From an uncultured Clostridia bacterium (GTDB lineage Bacteria; Bacillota; Clostridia; Christensenellales; CAG-138), in NCBI GenBank assembly GCA_946411635.1, contig CAMKES010000001.1:357656-421655 (forward strand): a DNA stretch of 64,000 nt. The letters are read 5' to 3'. Below the pieces are notes generated by a model that worked only from the letters and a program-made list of their open reading frames with translations, ran no database searches and was not told where the DNA came from. The position numbers and the translations under genes are program-made. Positions 1-8,969 of this stretch are shown here, one piece after another. Numbering within the stretch: the first letter of the stretch is position 1; each line of letters begins with the position of its first letter.

Positions 1-1
1 G

Positions 2-1864
2 CAGGGCATCGGCGGCGTACCGGTCACCCGCAAGCAGGTTCGCGCGCAGCGCAAAGCGCTTGACATGATCGAGGACGAAGTCGGTCGTCCGATCAATTAT
101 CACAGCTACGTTTCCGGCGTTGCAGGTCCGGATATTGCCGTCATGTTCGCCGAGGAAGGCGTTAACGGCGCGCATCAGGACCCGCAGTATAACGTCATCT
201 ACCGGAACATCAATATGGTGCGGTCGTTCGTTGACGCCTGCGAATCCAAGAAGGTCATGGCCTGGGCGGATATGGCGCAGATCGACGGCGCGCACAACGC
301 GAACGCAACGGCCCGCGACGCTTGGAAGGTCATGCCGGAACTCATGGTGCAGCACGGCATCAACGCGCTGATCTCCGCCAAGGTCGGCATGAAGAAAAAG
401 AATATTTGTCTGTCAACCGTTCCGCCTACGGCAACGCCCGGACCTTGCATCCATATCGATCTGCCGTATGCGGTTGCGCTTCGCGATCTCTTCCACGAGT
501 ATCGGATGCGTGCGCAGATGAACACAAAATACATCGAAGCCTCCACGCGTGAAGCGACCGTTACGCACGTGCTGAACATGGTCATCTCCAAGCTGACCAG
601 CGCCGATATCCAGAGCACGATCACACCCGACGAAGGACGCAACGTTCCGTGGCATATCTACAACATCGAAGCCTGCGATACTGCGAAGCAGGCGCTGATC
701 GGCATGGATGGCCTTATGGAAATGGTCGAACTCAAGAAGGACGGTTATCTGCGTGAAAAAGCGCGTGAACTTAAGGAACGCGCGGTCCTCTTCCTTGAGA
801 ACATGATCGAGCTCGGCGGATATTTCAATTCCGTCGAAGAGGGCTTCTTTGTAGACAGCGGCATGTTCCCCGAGCGCAACGGCGACGGCATTTCCCGCAA
901 GATCGACGGCGGGATCGGCGTCGGAACGGTCATTAAGCGCGCGAAAGACTATTGCGCGCCTGTTACCGCGCACTACGGCTACAATAACGTAGCGCAGTAC
1001 GATCCGTCCGCTGCAGACGATCCCGCGAAGCTGATCGGCGGATGCACGTTCGAGTGCCCCGAAAAGATCCAATACATCGACGAGCTTGACGAGACGGACA
1101 ACGTATATCTGCGTATGGACGAAGTCAAAGACTATGCCGGTCCGGACGCAAAGCTGATCAAGCCGGAAATGGAATGGCTGGCCGACGGCACTATGATGCT
1201 TACGATGTTCTTCCCCACCGACGTTCGTCACGCGGAAGCCGCGGCTCTTGAAATCGGCAAACGGATGAATCTGACCGACTGCGAAGTCATCAACCGCGAG
1301 ATCATGCACCGTGCGGAAGGAACGCGGATCGAGATGAAAGGCAAAGTCGGATTCTCGATCCGGATGGACGAACTGCAGCTTCCCTCCGTCCCCGATGTTC
1401 TGAGCGATGACGAGCTTTGGGATGCGATCGACAAGAAGCCCATGCGGATCGTTGCCGGTACGATCGGCGACGACGAGCATTCCGTCGGTCTGCGTGAGAT
1501 CCTGAACATCAAGCACGGCGGCATCGAGAAATACGGAATTGAGTGCATTTATCTCGGCACGTCCGTACCGCCCGAAAAGCTCGTTCAGGCAGCAATCGAA
1601 ACGAACGCCGACGCGATGCTTGCATCCTGCATCATTTCTCACGATGATATCCACTACAAGAACATTGCGAAGGTCGACAGGATCGCGCGCGAGATGGGCG
1701 TCCGCGACAAGCTGATGTTTGTTGCGGGCGGCACGCAGGTCACCGACGAGGGCGCACGTGAAGCTGGCGCGGACGTCGGCTTCGGCCGCGGCTCGCACGG
1801 AAACCACGTCGCGACCTTCCTCGTGAAGGAACGCGCAAGAAGAGAACAGCAGAATGCACGTTAA
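2..1864 (+). CDS. oraE: D-ornithine 4,5-aminomutase, large subunit OraE (5' partial)
   Basis: Adenosylcobalamin- and PLP-dependent mutase that moves the terminal amino group of D-ornithine to C4, giving 2,4-diaminopentanoate in clostridial ornithine fermentation. The reading frame is open to the left edge, so the N-terminus lies outside. The B12-binding motif DEHSVG is at 1475-1492, with its His codon at 1478. A Lys in NIKHGG (1511-1513) follows eleven residues later. This matches the spacing of the cobalt-ligand His618 and PLP-binding Lys629 of the Clostridium sticklandii enzyme, and by that numbering about 125 residues are missing. The C-terminal GGTQVTDEGAREAGADVGFG stretch fits the Rossmann domain. 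The 3' end overlaps the next gene by 11 bases. The small subunit oraS would be expected just upstream, outside the window. Confidence 0.95.
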   Translation, partial: QGIGGVPVTRKQVRAQRKALDMIEDEVGRPINYHSYVSGVAGPDIAVMFAEEGVNGAHQDPQYNVIYRNINMVRSFVDACESKKVMAWADMAQIDGAHNANATARDAWKVMPELMVQHGINALISAKVGMKKKNICLSTVPPTATPGPCIHIDLPYAVALRDLFHEYRMRAQMNTKYIEASTREATVTHVLNMVISKLTSADIQSTITPDEGRNVPWHIYNIEACDTAKQALIGMDGLMEMVELKKDGYLREKARELKERAVLFLENMIELGGYFNSVEEGFFVDSGMFPERNGDGISRKIDGGIGVGTVIKRAKDYCAPVTAHYGYNNVAQYDPSAADDPAKLIGGCTFECPEKIQYIDELDETDNVYLRMDEVKDYAGPDAKLIKPEMEWLADGTMMLTMFFPTDVRHAEAAALEIGKRMNLTDCEVINREIMHRAEGTRIEMKGKVGFSIRMDELQLPSVPDVLSDDELWDAIDKKPMRIVAGTIGDDEHSVGLREILNIKHGGIEKYGIECIYLGTSVPPEKLVQAAIETNADAMLASCIISHDDIHYKNIAKVDRIAREMGVRDKLMFVAGGTQVTDEGAREAGADVGFGRGSHGNHVATFLVKERARREQQNAR

Positions 1865-3230
1865 CGTACTCGTTGCGGAAATCGGATCAACGACAACGGT
1901 CGTCAATGCGTTTGACGGTCTCGGTTCAGCGTCGCCGCGCTTTACGGCCCAGGGCAAGGCCCCTACGACCGTACTGGACGGCGACGTTCGGATCGGATTG
2001 AAGAACGCGATTGACGACCTTCTTTCCTGTACCGGTGAACGTTCGCTGACGTATGACCGCATGCTTGCGTCCGGATCCGCCGCGGGAGGACTTCGCATGA
2101 CTGTGCACGGACTCGTGCGCGATATGACCGTCCGCGCCGCGGAAGCCGCCGCGCTCGGGGCCGGTGCGATCATCGTTCAGACAACGGCCGGAAAACTGAA
2201 CGCCTTTGATCTGGATGATCTCGCTTCCGCACGGCCGAATCTGATCCTTCTCGCAGGCGGAACGGATTACGGTGAGCGTGAGACGGCCGTCTTCAACATG
2301 AAAGCCATTGCGGAATCCGGGGTGAAGGTCCCCGTGATCTACTGCGGCAACGTTCAGAACAGAACGATGATCGCAAGGATCGCGGACGAATACGGGATCC
2401 CGCTTTCTGTTGCCGACAACGTCTACCCGCGGCTTGACGAGCTGAACGTGGAATCCGTTCGCAGGGTGATCCACAACATGTTCGAACAGCATATCGTGAA
2501 AGCCCCCGGTATGGAACACATACGCGATATGGTCAACGGCTCGATCCTTCCCACCCCGGGAAGCGTCATGCTTGCGGCGCAGCTTCTGTACGATTCGATC
2601 GGCGATCTTGCCGTCATTGATATCGGCGGCGCTACGACGGACGTTCACTCCGTTACGGAGGGTTCGCCGGAGATCACGTCCATGATGACCTCTCCCGAGC
2701 CGACTGCAAAGCGAACCGTGGAAGGCGATCTCGGTCTGTATATCAACGCGCACAACCTGGTGGATCGGATCGGGATCGATCAATTGGAGAAGGAACTCCA
2801 TCTCGACGTTCCGGAGATCATGCAAAACTACCGGCCGATCCCGCTCACGAAGGAACAGTTTGCGCTAACGGAGCGGCTTTGCCTCGAAGCGGGGCTCGTT
2901 GCGCTGGATCGACACGTCGGCAAGCTGCGGCATCTCTATACGCCGCAGGGACGCAGAACGATCGCAGAGGGCAAAGATCTGACTTCGATCCGATGGCTGG
3001 TCGGGACCGGCGGCGCGCTTACAAGACTGCCGCATCACGAGCAGATCCTGCGCACGATCGCCGACAGCAACAAGAGCAAAATGCAGCTCTTCCCCTCGCC
3101 CGGTACGGTACGAACCCTGATCGATCACGATTACATTATGGCGTCGCTCGGCGTTCTGTCCAAAGAAGATCCCGAGTCCGCATTGCGACTGATGAAAGAG
3201 AGTATCCGATGGAACGAAATCCAAAGCTGA
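1854..3230 (+). CDS. GlmL/MutL-type ASKHA ATPase, probable aminomutase reactivase
   Basis: 458-residue protein of the GlmL/MutL family found beside B12-dependent mutases (not the mismatch-repair MutL). The N-terminal VLVAEIGSTTTVVNAFDG is the phosphate-1 loop of the actin/Hsp70-like ATPase fold. LAVIDIGGATTDVHSV near residue 255 is the phosphate-2 loop, and a GTGGALTRLP stretch near residue 385 fits the adenosine-binding segment. Members are thought to assist or reactivate adenosylcobalamin mutases; here it lies directly downstream of oraE and overlaps it by 11 bases, so OraSE is the likely client. Function is inferred from family and position. Confidence 0.88.
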   Translation: MHVNVLVAEIGSTTTVVNAFDGLGSASPRFTAQGKAPTTVLDGDVRIGLKNAIDDLLSCTGERSLTYDRMLASGSAAGGLRMTVHGLVRDMTVRAAEAAALGAGAIIVQTTAGKLNAFDLDDLASARPNLILLAGGTDYGERETAVFNMKAIAESGVKVPVIYCGNVQNRTMIARIADEYGIPLSVADNVYPRLDELNVESVRRVIHNMFEQHIVKAPGMEHIRDMVNGSILPTPGSVMLAAQLLYDSIGDLAVIDIGGATTDVHSVTEGSPEITSMMTSPEPTAKRTVEGDLGLYINAHNLVDRIGIDQLEKELHLDVPEIMQNYRPIPLTKEQFALTERLCLEAGLVALDRHVGKLRHLYTPQGRRTIAEGKDLTSIRWLVGTGGALTRLPHHEQILRTIADSNKSKMQLFPSPGTVRTLIDHDYIMASLGVLSKEDPESALRLMKESIRWNEIQS

Positions 3231-4282
3231 TCATTAACAAGACGAAACTTCTGCATAATATGCGCATGCTCGTTGATGCGGCACACAGACAACACGTTCA
3301 GATCGCGCTTGTTTCCAAGGTGACCTGTGCGCATCCTGCCGTGATCGACTGCATCAACCGAAGCGGCTGCGACATGCTTGCCGATTCGCGCATCATGAAT
3401 CTGAACGCATCCGTTTCAACGCTTCCGAAGCTGCTTCTTCGGATCGGCATGCCCGAGGATGCGGAAGCGATCGTACTGTCGTCCGATATCAGCCTTGAGA
3501 GCGAGGAACGCACGATCCTTGCGCTGCAGAGCGCTGCCGAAAAGCATGGTCTGAAGCATCGCGTGATCCTGATGATCGATCTCGGAGATCTTCGTGAAGG
3601 CGTTTTTTTCCGCGACCGCGACGAGATCATAAGGCTGGCTGCGCTTATCAAGCAATCACCCAACCTCGAACTGTACGGAACCGGAACGAATCTGACCTGC
3701 TACGGCTCCGTTATGCCCGACCGCGAGAATCTCGGAACGCTGGTTTCGATCACCGAATGGCTCCGAAAAGAACTCGGACTTCCCATCCCGGTCATTTCCG
3801 GCGGCAACAGCACTTCGCTGCGGCTGCTGTTGGACGGTGATCTTCCGGAAGGGATCAATCATCTCCGTCTCGGCGAATCCGTGATGTGCGGCGTTATCCC
3901 GGGCACCTATACGAAAATCGAGGGCTGTTATCAGGACGCATTCACGCTTGAAGCGACGATTGCGGAATGCAAGAGAAAACCGTCTTATCCGATCGGAACG
4001 CTGAGCAGAAACGCTTTCGGAGAATGCGTACAGTACGTTGACAGAGGAGAAATGATCCGCGCGATTGCCGCAATCGGCAGACAGGACGTTTCCGTTGACG
4101 GCTTGACGCCGGTCGATCCCGACGTTGAGATCCTCGGCGCCAGCTCCGATCACCTGCTTCTGAATCTGACGGAAACGGATCGTTATCGCGTCGGCAGCAC
4201 GGTTTCGTTCCGCCTCGATTACGGAGCGCTGCTTTCGGCTTCCACAAGCCCGTATGTTTCGAAACTTGCTGTTGAGTCATGA
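3209..4282 (+). CDS. orr: Ornithine racemase (alanine racemase family, PLP-dependent)
   Basis: 357-residue fold-type III PLP enzyme of the alanine racemase N-terminal family, close to the usual ornithine racemase length. It would convert L- to D-ornithine, the substrate of OraSE. The PLP lysine is in ALVSKVTCAHP near residue 34. GNSTSLRLLL and RLGESVMCG fit the phosphate-binding part of the barrel. The frame is open further upstream, but the ATG at 3209 is preferred: it follows the purine-rich GAAAGAGAG and gives a normal N-terminus (MERNPKLIINKTKL). It overlaps the previous gene by 22 bases, consistent with translational coupling. Confidence 0.9.
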   Translation: MERNPKLIINKTKLLHNMRMLVDAAHRQHVQIALVSKVTCAHPAVIDCINRSGCDMLADSRIMNLNASVSTLPKLLLRIGMPEDAEAIVLSSDISLESEERTILALQSAAEKHGLKHRVILMIDLGDLREGVFFRDRDEIIRLAALIKQSPNLELYGTGTNLTCYGSVMPDRENLGTLVSITEWLRKELGLPIPVISGGNSTSLRLLLDGDLPEGINHLRLGESVMCGVIPGTYTKIEGCYQDAFTLEATIAECKRKPSYPIGTLSRNAFGECVQYVDRGEMIRAIAAIGRQDVSVDGLTPVDPDVEILGASSDHLLLNLTETDRYRVGSTVSFRLDYGALLSASTSPYVSKLAVES

Positions 4283-5013
4283 CGGATCTGCGTTTTGAGT
4301 TTCATACCGCGGAAACGGTCAAGTCCACGAATACGACCGTAAAAGAGCTTGCAAAAAACGGCGCTCCGGAAGGATACGTTCTGTCCGCATCCGCGCAAAC
4401 ACGCGGAAGAGGCCGTTTGAACCGGATCTTTTTCTCCCCCAAGGGAACCGGTTTGTATTGCTCGCTTCTTCTCCGGCCCTCCGTACCCCTTCCCTCCTAT
4501 GCGCTGACGTGCATGGCGGCGGTCGCTCTTTGCGAAACGATCGAAAGTTACGGCATTTCCTGCGGAATCAAATGGGTCAACGATGTCTACGTAAACGGCA
4601 GAAAGGCGGCCGGGATCCTCGTGGAAAGCGCGATCGGATCCGGCGGTGTCATTCAGTATGCGGTCGTGGGAATCGGCGTCAATCTGTTTCCGCCGCAGGC
4701 AGGTTTCCCCGAAAGCATTTCCGAGAAGGCCGGCGCAGTCTTTTCATCGGAGCCCGATGAAACCCTGAGAAAGCAGTTTCTTAAGCGTATGATGACTCGC
4801 ATCAAAGTCTATTACGACGCGCTTCCGGAAATCGGGTTTTATGATTCGTACCGATCCCGCCTGATTCTGCTCGGAAAAGAGATCCTCTTCTCCGATCCTG
4901 AGGGAATGCGGCGCGCATCCGTGATCGATCTGGACCCGGAATTCCGGCTTCGGATCCGAACCGACTCCGGGGAGATCCGTTCGCTCGACCGCGGAGAGGT
5001 CACATTTCTCTGA
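4279..5013 (+). CDS. birA: Biotin--[acetyl-CoA-carboxylase] ligase, class I (no HTH)
   Basis: 244-residue BPL/LplA-family ligase that activates biotin as biotinyl-AMP and attaches it to carboxylase carrier lysines. Visible motifs are STNTTVKELA at the N-terminus, the biotinyl-AMP loop GRGRLNR near residue 46, KWVNDVYVNGRKAAGIL near residues 100-116 and GIGVNL near residue 133. The N-terminal winged helix of regulatory BirA is absent, so this is a stand-alone ligase. Start and upstream stop overlap as ATGA. Why it ends an ornithine operon is not obvious; biotin-dependent enzymes are common in amino-acid fermentation, but none is visible here. Confidence 0.92.
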   Translation: MTDLRFEFHTAETVKSTNTTVKELAKNGAPEGYVLSASAQTRGRGRLNRIFFSPKGTGLYCSLLLRPSVPLPSYALTCMAAVALCETIESYGISCGIKWVNDVYVNGRKAAGILVESAIGSGGVIQYAVVGIGVNLFPPQAGFPESISEKAGAVFSSEPDETLRKQFLKRMMTRIKVYYDALPEIGFYDSYRSRLILLGKEILFSDPEGMRRASVIDLDPEFRLRIRTDSGEIRSLDRGEVTFL

Positions 5014-5069
5014 CCGTTATGCGGTAAGCACCGGAACGGCTTTGCGGACGGTAATCCTGCAACAATTGC

Positions 5070-5098
5070 TTGAAAAAGTCGGATCGGGCATGTATACT
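5070..5098 (+). promoter_or_regulatory. Sigma-A promoter of the ecf-truA-tadA operon
   Basis: TTGAAA at 5070-5075, 17-base spacer, TATACT at 5093-5098 preceded by TG. The start of transcription would be near 5105, leaving about 25 bases of leader with a GGAG before the ATG at 5130. The in-frame TTG at 5070 is therefore part of the -35 box rather than a start codon. Confidence 0.85.
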
Positions 5099-5129
5099 GT
5101 ATAAAGTGATTTTGAAAACGGAGTCATCC

Positions 5130-5948
5130 ATGATACAGTTTCAAAACGTAACGTTTCATTACGAAAAATCCTCTACCCCCGCGCTGTCCGAAATCAATCT
5201 TGAGATCGCGCAGGGTGAGTTCATTGCGATCGTAGGACATAACGGAAGCGGCAAAAGCACGCTTGCAAAGCATATAAACGGGCTTTTGCTCCCGACCTCC
5301 GGATCCGTCATCGTATGCGGATACGATACCAAAAACGAAAACGATATCCTGAAGATCCGGCAACAGGTCGGAATGGCGTTTCAGAATCCGGACAATCAGC
5401 TCGTCACGACCATCGTGGAAGAGGACGTTGCATTCGGGCCCGAAAACCTCGGTATCGCATCGGAGGAGATCCGTGCGCGCGTCGACCGTGCGCTCTCTTC
5501 CGTCGGCATGACGCAGTACGCCGAATCCGCCGTACACAATCTGTCCGGAGGACAAAAGCAGCGGATCGCGATCGCCGGCATTCTTGCCTTGCGGCCGAAC
5601 ATTCTCGTTCTCGACGAAGCCACCGCAATGCTGGACCCGAGCGGCCGTGAAGACCTTCTGCGGACCGTCAAAAGACTGCATGACGACGGCATGACCGTGA
5701 TCATGGTCACGCAGTATATGGAAGAGACCGTTGACTGCGACCGCATCGTCGTTATGAATCGCGGACGGATCGTATGCGTCGGAACGCCTTCCGAAGTCTT
5801 TCGCAAACAGGATATTCTTGAAAAAAGCAATCTTGTCGCTCCGGAAGCCGTTAAGGTGCGAAATGAATTAAAGAATATGGGTTTTGAAATCCCGGATGAC
5901 GTTCTGACAGCCGAGAGCCTTGCGGAGGCAGTATGTCTGTTGTTGTAA
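5130..5948 (+). CDS. ecfA1: ECF transporter ATPase EcfA1
   Basis: 272-residue ABC ATPase, one half of the heterodimeric motor of an energy-coupling factor vitamin transporter. Walker A is GHNGSGKST near residue 36, Q-loop near AFQNPDNQ, signature LSGGQKQR, Walker B ILVLDEA, with a switch histidine-region replaced by the VTQYMEE typical of EcfA1. The start at ATG 5130 is chosen because it follows GGAG and lies downstream of the promoter. The 3' end overlaps ecfA2 by 16 bases. No S component lies in the window, as expected for group II systems in which one EcfAA'T module serves many dispersed S proteins. Confidence 0.95.
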   Translation: MIQFQNVTFHYEKSSTPALSEINLEIAQGEFIAIVGHNGSGKSTLAKHINGLLLPTSGSVIVCGYDTKNENDILKIRQQVGMAFQNPDNQLVTTIVEEDVAFGPENLGIASEEIRARVDRALSSVGMTQYAESAVHNLSGGQKQRIAIAGILALRPNILVLDEATAMLDPSGREDLLRTVKRLHDDGMTVIMVTQYMEETVDCDRIVVMNRGRIVCVGTPSEVFRKQDILEKSNLVAPEAVKVRNELKNMGFEIPDDVLTAESLAEAVCLLL

Positions 5949-6784
5949 ATCATCTTACATACGCGTATTCCGAAGGCGGAAAACCGCTTCCGCCGACTTT
6001 GATTGACCTCAATTTCACGATCGAGGAAGGCGAGTTCCTCGGGATCATCGGTCACACCGGAAGCGGGAAATCGACATTCGTCAAACATCTGAACGGACTG
6101 ATCGCGTCGGAAAAGGGCGTTGTGACCGTCGACGGACACGATCTGTCCGAAAAAAGCGAGCGCAAGATCGTTCGTTCGCTTGTCGGAATGGTGTTTCAGT
6201 ATCCGGAATATCAGCTGTTTGCCGAGACTGTGTACGACGACGTCGCATTCGGTCCGAAAAACATGAAATGCGATGAAGCCGAGATCAAAAAACGCGTCGT
6301 GCGTGCAATGGAGCTTGTAGGGCTTGACGTCGATCGTTTTTCCTCAAGATCCCCGTTTGAACTCAGCGGCGGCGAGCGAAGAAGAGCTGCGATCGCCGGC
6401 GTTCTTGCCATGGAACCGAAATATCTGGTTCTCGACGAGCCGATGGCAGGTCTTGACCCGAAAGGCCGAGAGGAGATCCTTGCGCTTCTTGAGCGGCTTC
6501 GCAGGGAAAACGGATGCACGATCATTATGATCTCGCATTCCATGGACGATATCGCTCGTCATGCAACAAAAGTTCTTGTGCTTGAAAAAGGATCCGTCTA
6601 TCTGTTTGATAAGCCTGAGATCGTTTTTTCGCACGCAGAAGAGCTCATGTCGATCGGTCTTTCCGTGCCGAACGTTACGAAGATCTGTATCGAAATGAAC
6701 CGCCGCGGCGTTCCGATCCCGAAAACGATCTGCACCGAGAACGCGTTTCTCAACTGGTTCAAGGAGGGTCGGAAGCATGCGTGA
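5933..6784 (+). CDS. ecfA2: ECF transporter ATPase EcfA2
   Basis: 283-residue ABC ATPase, second motor subunit of the ECF module. Walker A GHTGSGKST near residue 41, Q-loop VFQYPEYQLF, signature LSGGERRR, Walker B YLVLDEP and H-loop ISHSMDDIA are all present. The YPEYQLFAETV segment after the Q-loop is characteristic of EcfA2 rather than EcfA1. It overlaps ecfA1 and ecfT by a few bases, so the three are almost certainly co-translated. Confidence 0.95.
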   Translation: MSVVVNHLTYAYSEGGKPLPPTLIDLNFTIEEGEFLGIIGHTGSGKSTFVKHLNGLIASEKGVVTVDGHDLSEKSERKIVRSLVGMVFQYPEYQLFAETVYDDVAFGPKNMKCDEAEIKKRVVRAMELVGLDVDRFSSRSPFELSGGERRRAAIAGVLAMEPKYLVLDEPMAGLDPKGREEILALLERLRRENGCTIIMISHSMDDIARHATKVLVLEKGSVYLFDKPEIVFSHAEELMSIGLSVPNVTKICIEMNRRGVPIPKTICTENAFLNWFKEGRKHA

Positions 6785-7577
6785 CATTACCCTCGGCCAG
6801 TTCGTTGCCGGCAATTCCGTCATTCATAAGCTGGATCCCCGCTCGAAGATCGGCATGATGATCCTCTATATCGTCATGACGTTCCTTGTCAAGCGAATCT
6901 ATTTCTTCGCGATCCCGCTTGCGTACCTGATCATCGAACTGATTCTGTCCGGGATCTCGCTTCGGTATATCCTGAATGCGCTGAAACCGATCCGCATCCT
7001 TTTGATCCTCATGTTTGTTCTGAACCTTGTGTTTACAAAGGGCGAAAACGTATGGCTCGATCTCGGTTTCTGGCAGATCACAGGCGAAGCCGTTCTGCAG
7101 TCCTGTTTCATGACGCTTCGCATCATTCTGCTCGTCGCCGGTGCGTCCATGCTGACTCTCACGACGTCTCCGCTTGCACTGACGGACGGTCTGGAGAGGC
7201 TGCTCTCTCCTCTGAAGGTTTTCCGATTCCCCGCGCATGAGCTCGCAATGATGATGACGATCGCGCTCCGTTTCATTCCCACCCTGATGGACGAATCGGA
7301 CAAGATCAGAAGCGCACAGATGGCGCGCGGCGCCGACTTTGAAAGCGGCAACGTTTTTCGCCGTGTAAAAAGCATGATCCCGATCCTGATTCCGCTTTTT
7401 GTTTCTTCGTTCAGAAAAGCGGATGAACTTGCGATCGCGATGGAATCGCGCTGCTATCACGGCGGCGAAGGAAGAACGCGCCTCCATCAGCTGCGCTTCC
7501 GGCTTCCCGATCTGATCGCGATCCTCGTTACGCTTCTGTTCGTTGCGTCGCTTATCGTCGTTCTGGTGCTGTTCTGA
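6777..7577 (+). CDS. ecfT: ECF transporter transmembrane component EcfT
   Basis: 266-residue integral membrane coupling protein that joins the two ATPases to interchangeable S components. Several hydrophobic helices are visible (about 24-60, 75-90, 105-130, 245-266). The coupling-helix motif MARGADF near residue 182 is the conserved Ala-Arg-Gly of EcfT. A second ESRCYHGGEGRTR segment near residue 222 is the usual downstream coupling region. It overlaps ecfA2 by 8 bases, and its stop overlaps the truA start by one base (TGATG). Confidence 0.94.
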   Translation: MRDITLGQFVAGNSVIHKLDPRSKIGMMILYIVMTFLVKRIYFFAIPLAYLIIELILSGISLRYILNALKPIRILLILMFVLNLVFTKGENVWLDLGFWQITGEAVLQSCFMTLRIILLVAGASMLTLTTSPLALTDGLERLLSPLKVFRFPAHELAMMMTIALRFIPTLMDESDKIRSAQMARGADFESGNVFRRVKSMIPILIPLFVSSFRKADELAIAMESRCYHGGEGRTRLHQLRFRLPDLIAILVTLLFVASLIVVLVLF

Positions 7578-8353
7578 TGAGAAGGATCCGATTCATAGTT
7601 TCATACGACGGTACGGATTACGTCGGCTGGCAGGTACAGCCGAACGGCGTTTCCGTGCAGGAAATGCTTGAAAAAGCGCTGAACGAACTGACCGGAGAAA
7701 CGATTCGTGTCGAAGGTTCCGGACGTACGGACAGCGGCGTGCACGCAATGGCGCAGGTCGCGCACTTTGACACAGAGGCAAGAATGACTGCCGATAAATT
7801 CGCGATCGCCATGAATATGCATCTGCCGGAAGATATCCGCGTCCTGTACTCCGAGGCGTGCGATCCGACGTTTCACGCCCGGTTTTCCGCTAAAAACAAA
7901 CAGTACCGATACACGGTGCAGCTCGGACAGCATTCCGACGTCTTTGCAAGAAAGACGTCCCTGCATCTGCATTATGTTCCGGACGTTGCCGCCATGCAGA
8001 AAGCCGCGTCATGCGTGATCGGAACGCATGATTTCGCCGCGTTCAAATGTTCCGGAAGCACGATGGAACGAACCGTTCGTACGATCACGAAATCCGAATG
8101 GACGCAAAGCGGTCGGTTCCTTACATACACGGTCGAAGGAAACGGATTCCTGTACAATATGGTTCGGATCCTTGTGGGAACGATGCTTGAGATCGGCAGC
8201 GGAAAAAGACCCGTTTCCGACATGTCGCTTGCCCTCGATGGATTGGACCGTTCGCTTTCCGGCGCGACCGCGCCCGCGCACGGGCTCTGTCTCACCCGGG
8301 TCGTCTATCCGGATTTTGATACCGAGGAGGTCCTGAAGCGTGAAGGATTCTGA
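7577..8353 (+). CDS. truA: tRNA pseudouridine(38-40) synthase TruA
   Basis: 258-residue TruA-family synthase that isomerises uridines at positions 38-40 of the anticodon stem-loop. The catalytic Asp lies in the signature GSGRTDSGVHAMAQVAHF near residue 53. The N-terminal ISYDGT-type strand (IVSYDGTDYVGWQ) and the GNGFLYNMVRILVGTMLEIG stretch near residue 190 match the family. The order ecfA1-ecfA2-ecfT-truA is common in Bacillota. It overlaps ecfT by one base and tadA by 14 bases. Confidence 0.95.
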   Translation: MRRIRFIVSYDGTDYVGWQVQPNGVSVQEMLEKALNELTGETIRVEGSGRTDSGVHAMAQVAHFDTEARMTADKFAIAMNMHLPEDIRVLYSEACDPTFHARFSAKNKQYRYTVQLGQHSDVFARKTSLHLHYVPDVAAMQKAASCVIGTHDFAAFKCSGSTMERTVRTITKSEWTQSGRFLTYTVEGNGFLYNMVRILVGTMLEIGSGKRPVSDMSLALDGLDRSLSGATAPAHGLCLTRVVYPDFDTEEVLKREGF

Positions 8354-8783
8354 CTGGATGCGATACGCGCTCGAGGAAGCGGAGACAGCGCTTTTCGAAA
8401 GAGAAGTCCCGGTCGGCGCCGTTATCGTCAAAAACGACAGGATCGTTGCGTCCGCGCACAATCGCTGCGAATCGCTCAGCGATCCGACGATGCATGCGGA
8501 AATGATCGCGTTGAAAGAAGCGTTTGCAGCGATCGGAAGTCTGGACGGGTGCACGTTATACGTCACGCTTGAACCCTGTGTGATGTGCATCGGTGCAATG
8601 ATCCATATGCGTCTCCCCCGTCTTGTATACGGCGCTTTCGATCCGGATTCCGGGTGCTGCGGATCCCGGATCGATCTCGGTGATAAGTGGTTCGATCACA
8701 GCGTACAGACGATCGGGGGAATCCTTGAACCGGAATGTACGAAGATCCTGAAAGATTTCTTTATTTCGCGCAGAAGCGAATAA
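8340..8783 (+). CDS. tadA: tRNA-specific adenosine deaminase TadA
   Basis: 147-residue zinc-dependent deaminase that converts A34 to inosine in tRNA-Arg(ACG). The zinc-site motifs MHAEMIAL (His and catalytic Glu) and EPCVMC (two Cys) are intact. The start is GTG at 8340, ten bases after a strong GGAGG at 8326-8330. The gene lies inside the end of truA and is followed by a serine tRNA gene with its own promoter. Length is normal for bacterial TadA. Confidence 0.94.
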   Translation: MKDSDWMRYALEEAETALFEREVPVGAVIVKNDRIVASAHNRCESLSDPTMHAEMIALKEAFAAIGSLDGCTLYVTLEPCVMCIGAMIHMRLPRLVYGAFDPDSGCCGSRIDLGDKWFDHSVQTIGGILEPECTKILKDFFISRRSE

Positions 8784-8789
8784 TTTTTA

Positions 8790-8818
8790 TTGCATTTTTC
8801 GGATCAATGCGTTATACT
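8790..8818 (+). promoter_or_regulatory. Sigma-A promoter for tRNA-Ser
   Basis: TTGCAT at 8790-8795, 17-base spacer, TATACT at 8813-8818. It starts seven bases after the tadA stop codon and places the transcription start a few bases before the mature tRNA 5' end. Confidence 0.82.
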
Positions 8819-8831
8819 ATCAAAGTCGCAC

Positions 8832-8925
8832 GGAGACGTATCGAAGTGGTCATAACGAGAACGACTCGAAATCGTTTGACTGGTGATGAGCCGGTCCGTG
8901 GGTTCGAATCCCACCGTCTCCGCCA
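8832..8925 (+). tRNA. tRNA-Ser, anticodon CGA, CCA encoded
   Basis: Class II tRNA of 94 bases. The acceptor arms GGAGACG (8832-8838) and CGTCTCC (8915-8921) pair perfectly, followed by discriminator G and an encoded CCA. The anticodon stem AACGA/TCGTT flanks the loop CTCGAAA, with CGA at 8867-8869 reading UCG. The T arm is GTGGG TTCGAAT CCCAC (8898-8914). A long variable arm lies between the anticodon and T arms, as expected for serine. Confidence 0.97.
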
Positions 8926-8931
8926 TGAATG

Positions 8932-8969
8932 AAACCTCTTTTGTCTACTGTGACAAGAGAGGTTTTTGT
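8932..8969 (+). terminator. Rho-independent terminator after tRNA-Ser
   Basis: Arms AAACCTCTTTTGTC (8932-8945) and GACAAGAGAGGTTT (8952-8965) pair with a single G-U, with a six-base loop and a T-rich tail. Confidence 0.88.

Noticed and set aside
413..2173. 586-residue open frame on the minus strand opposite oraE and the GlmL-like gene
   Set aside because: Mirror of two well-identified genes; no Shine-Dalgarno, no recognisable domain, crosses the gene boundary.
5070..5129. Longer EcfA1 N-terminus starting at the TTG at 5070
   Set aside because: The TTG is the -35 box of a good promoter; ATG 5130 has its own GGAG and gives the family-typical start.
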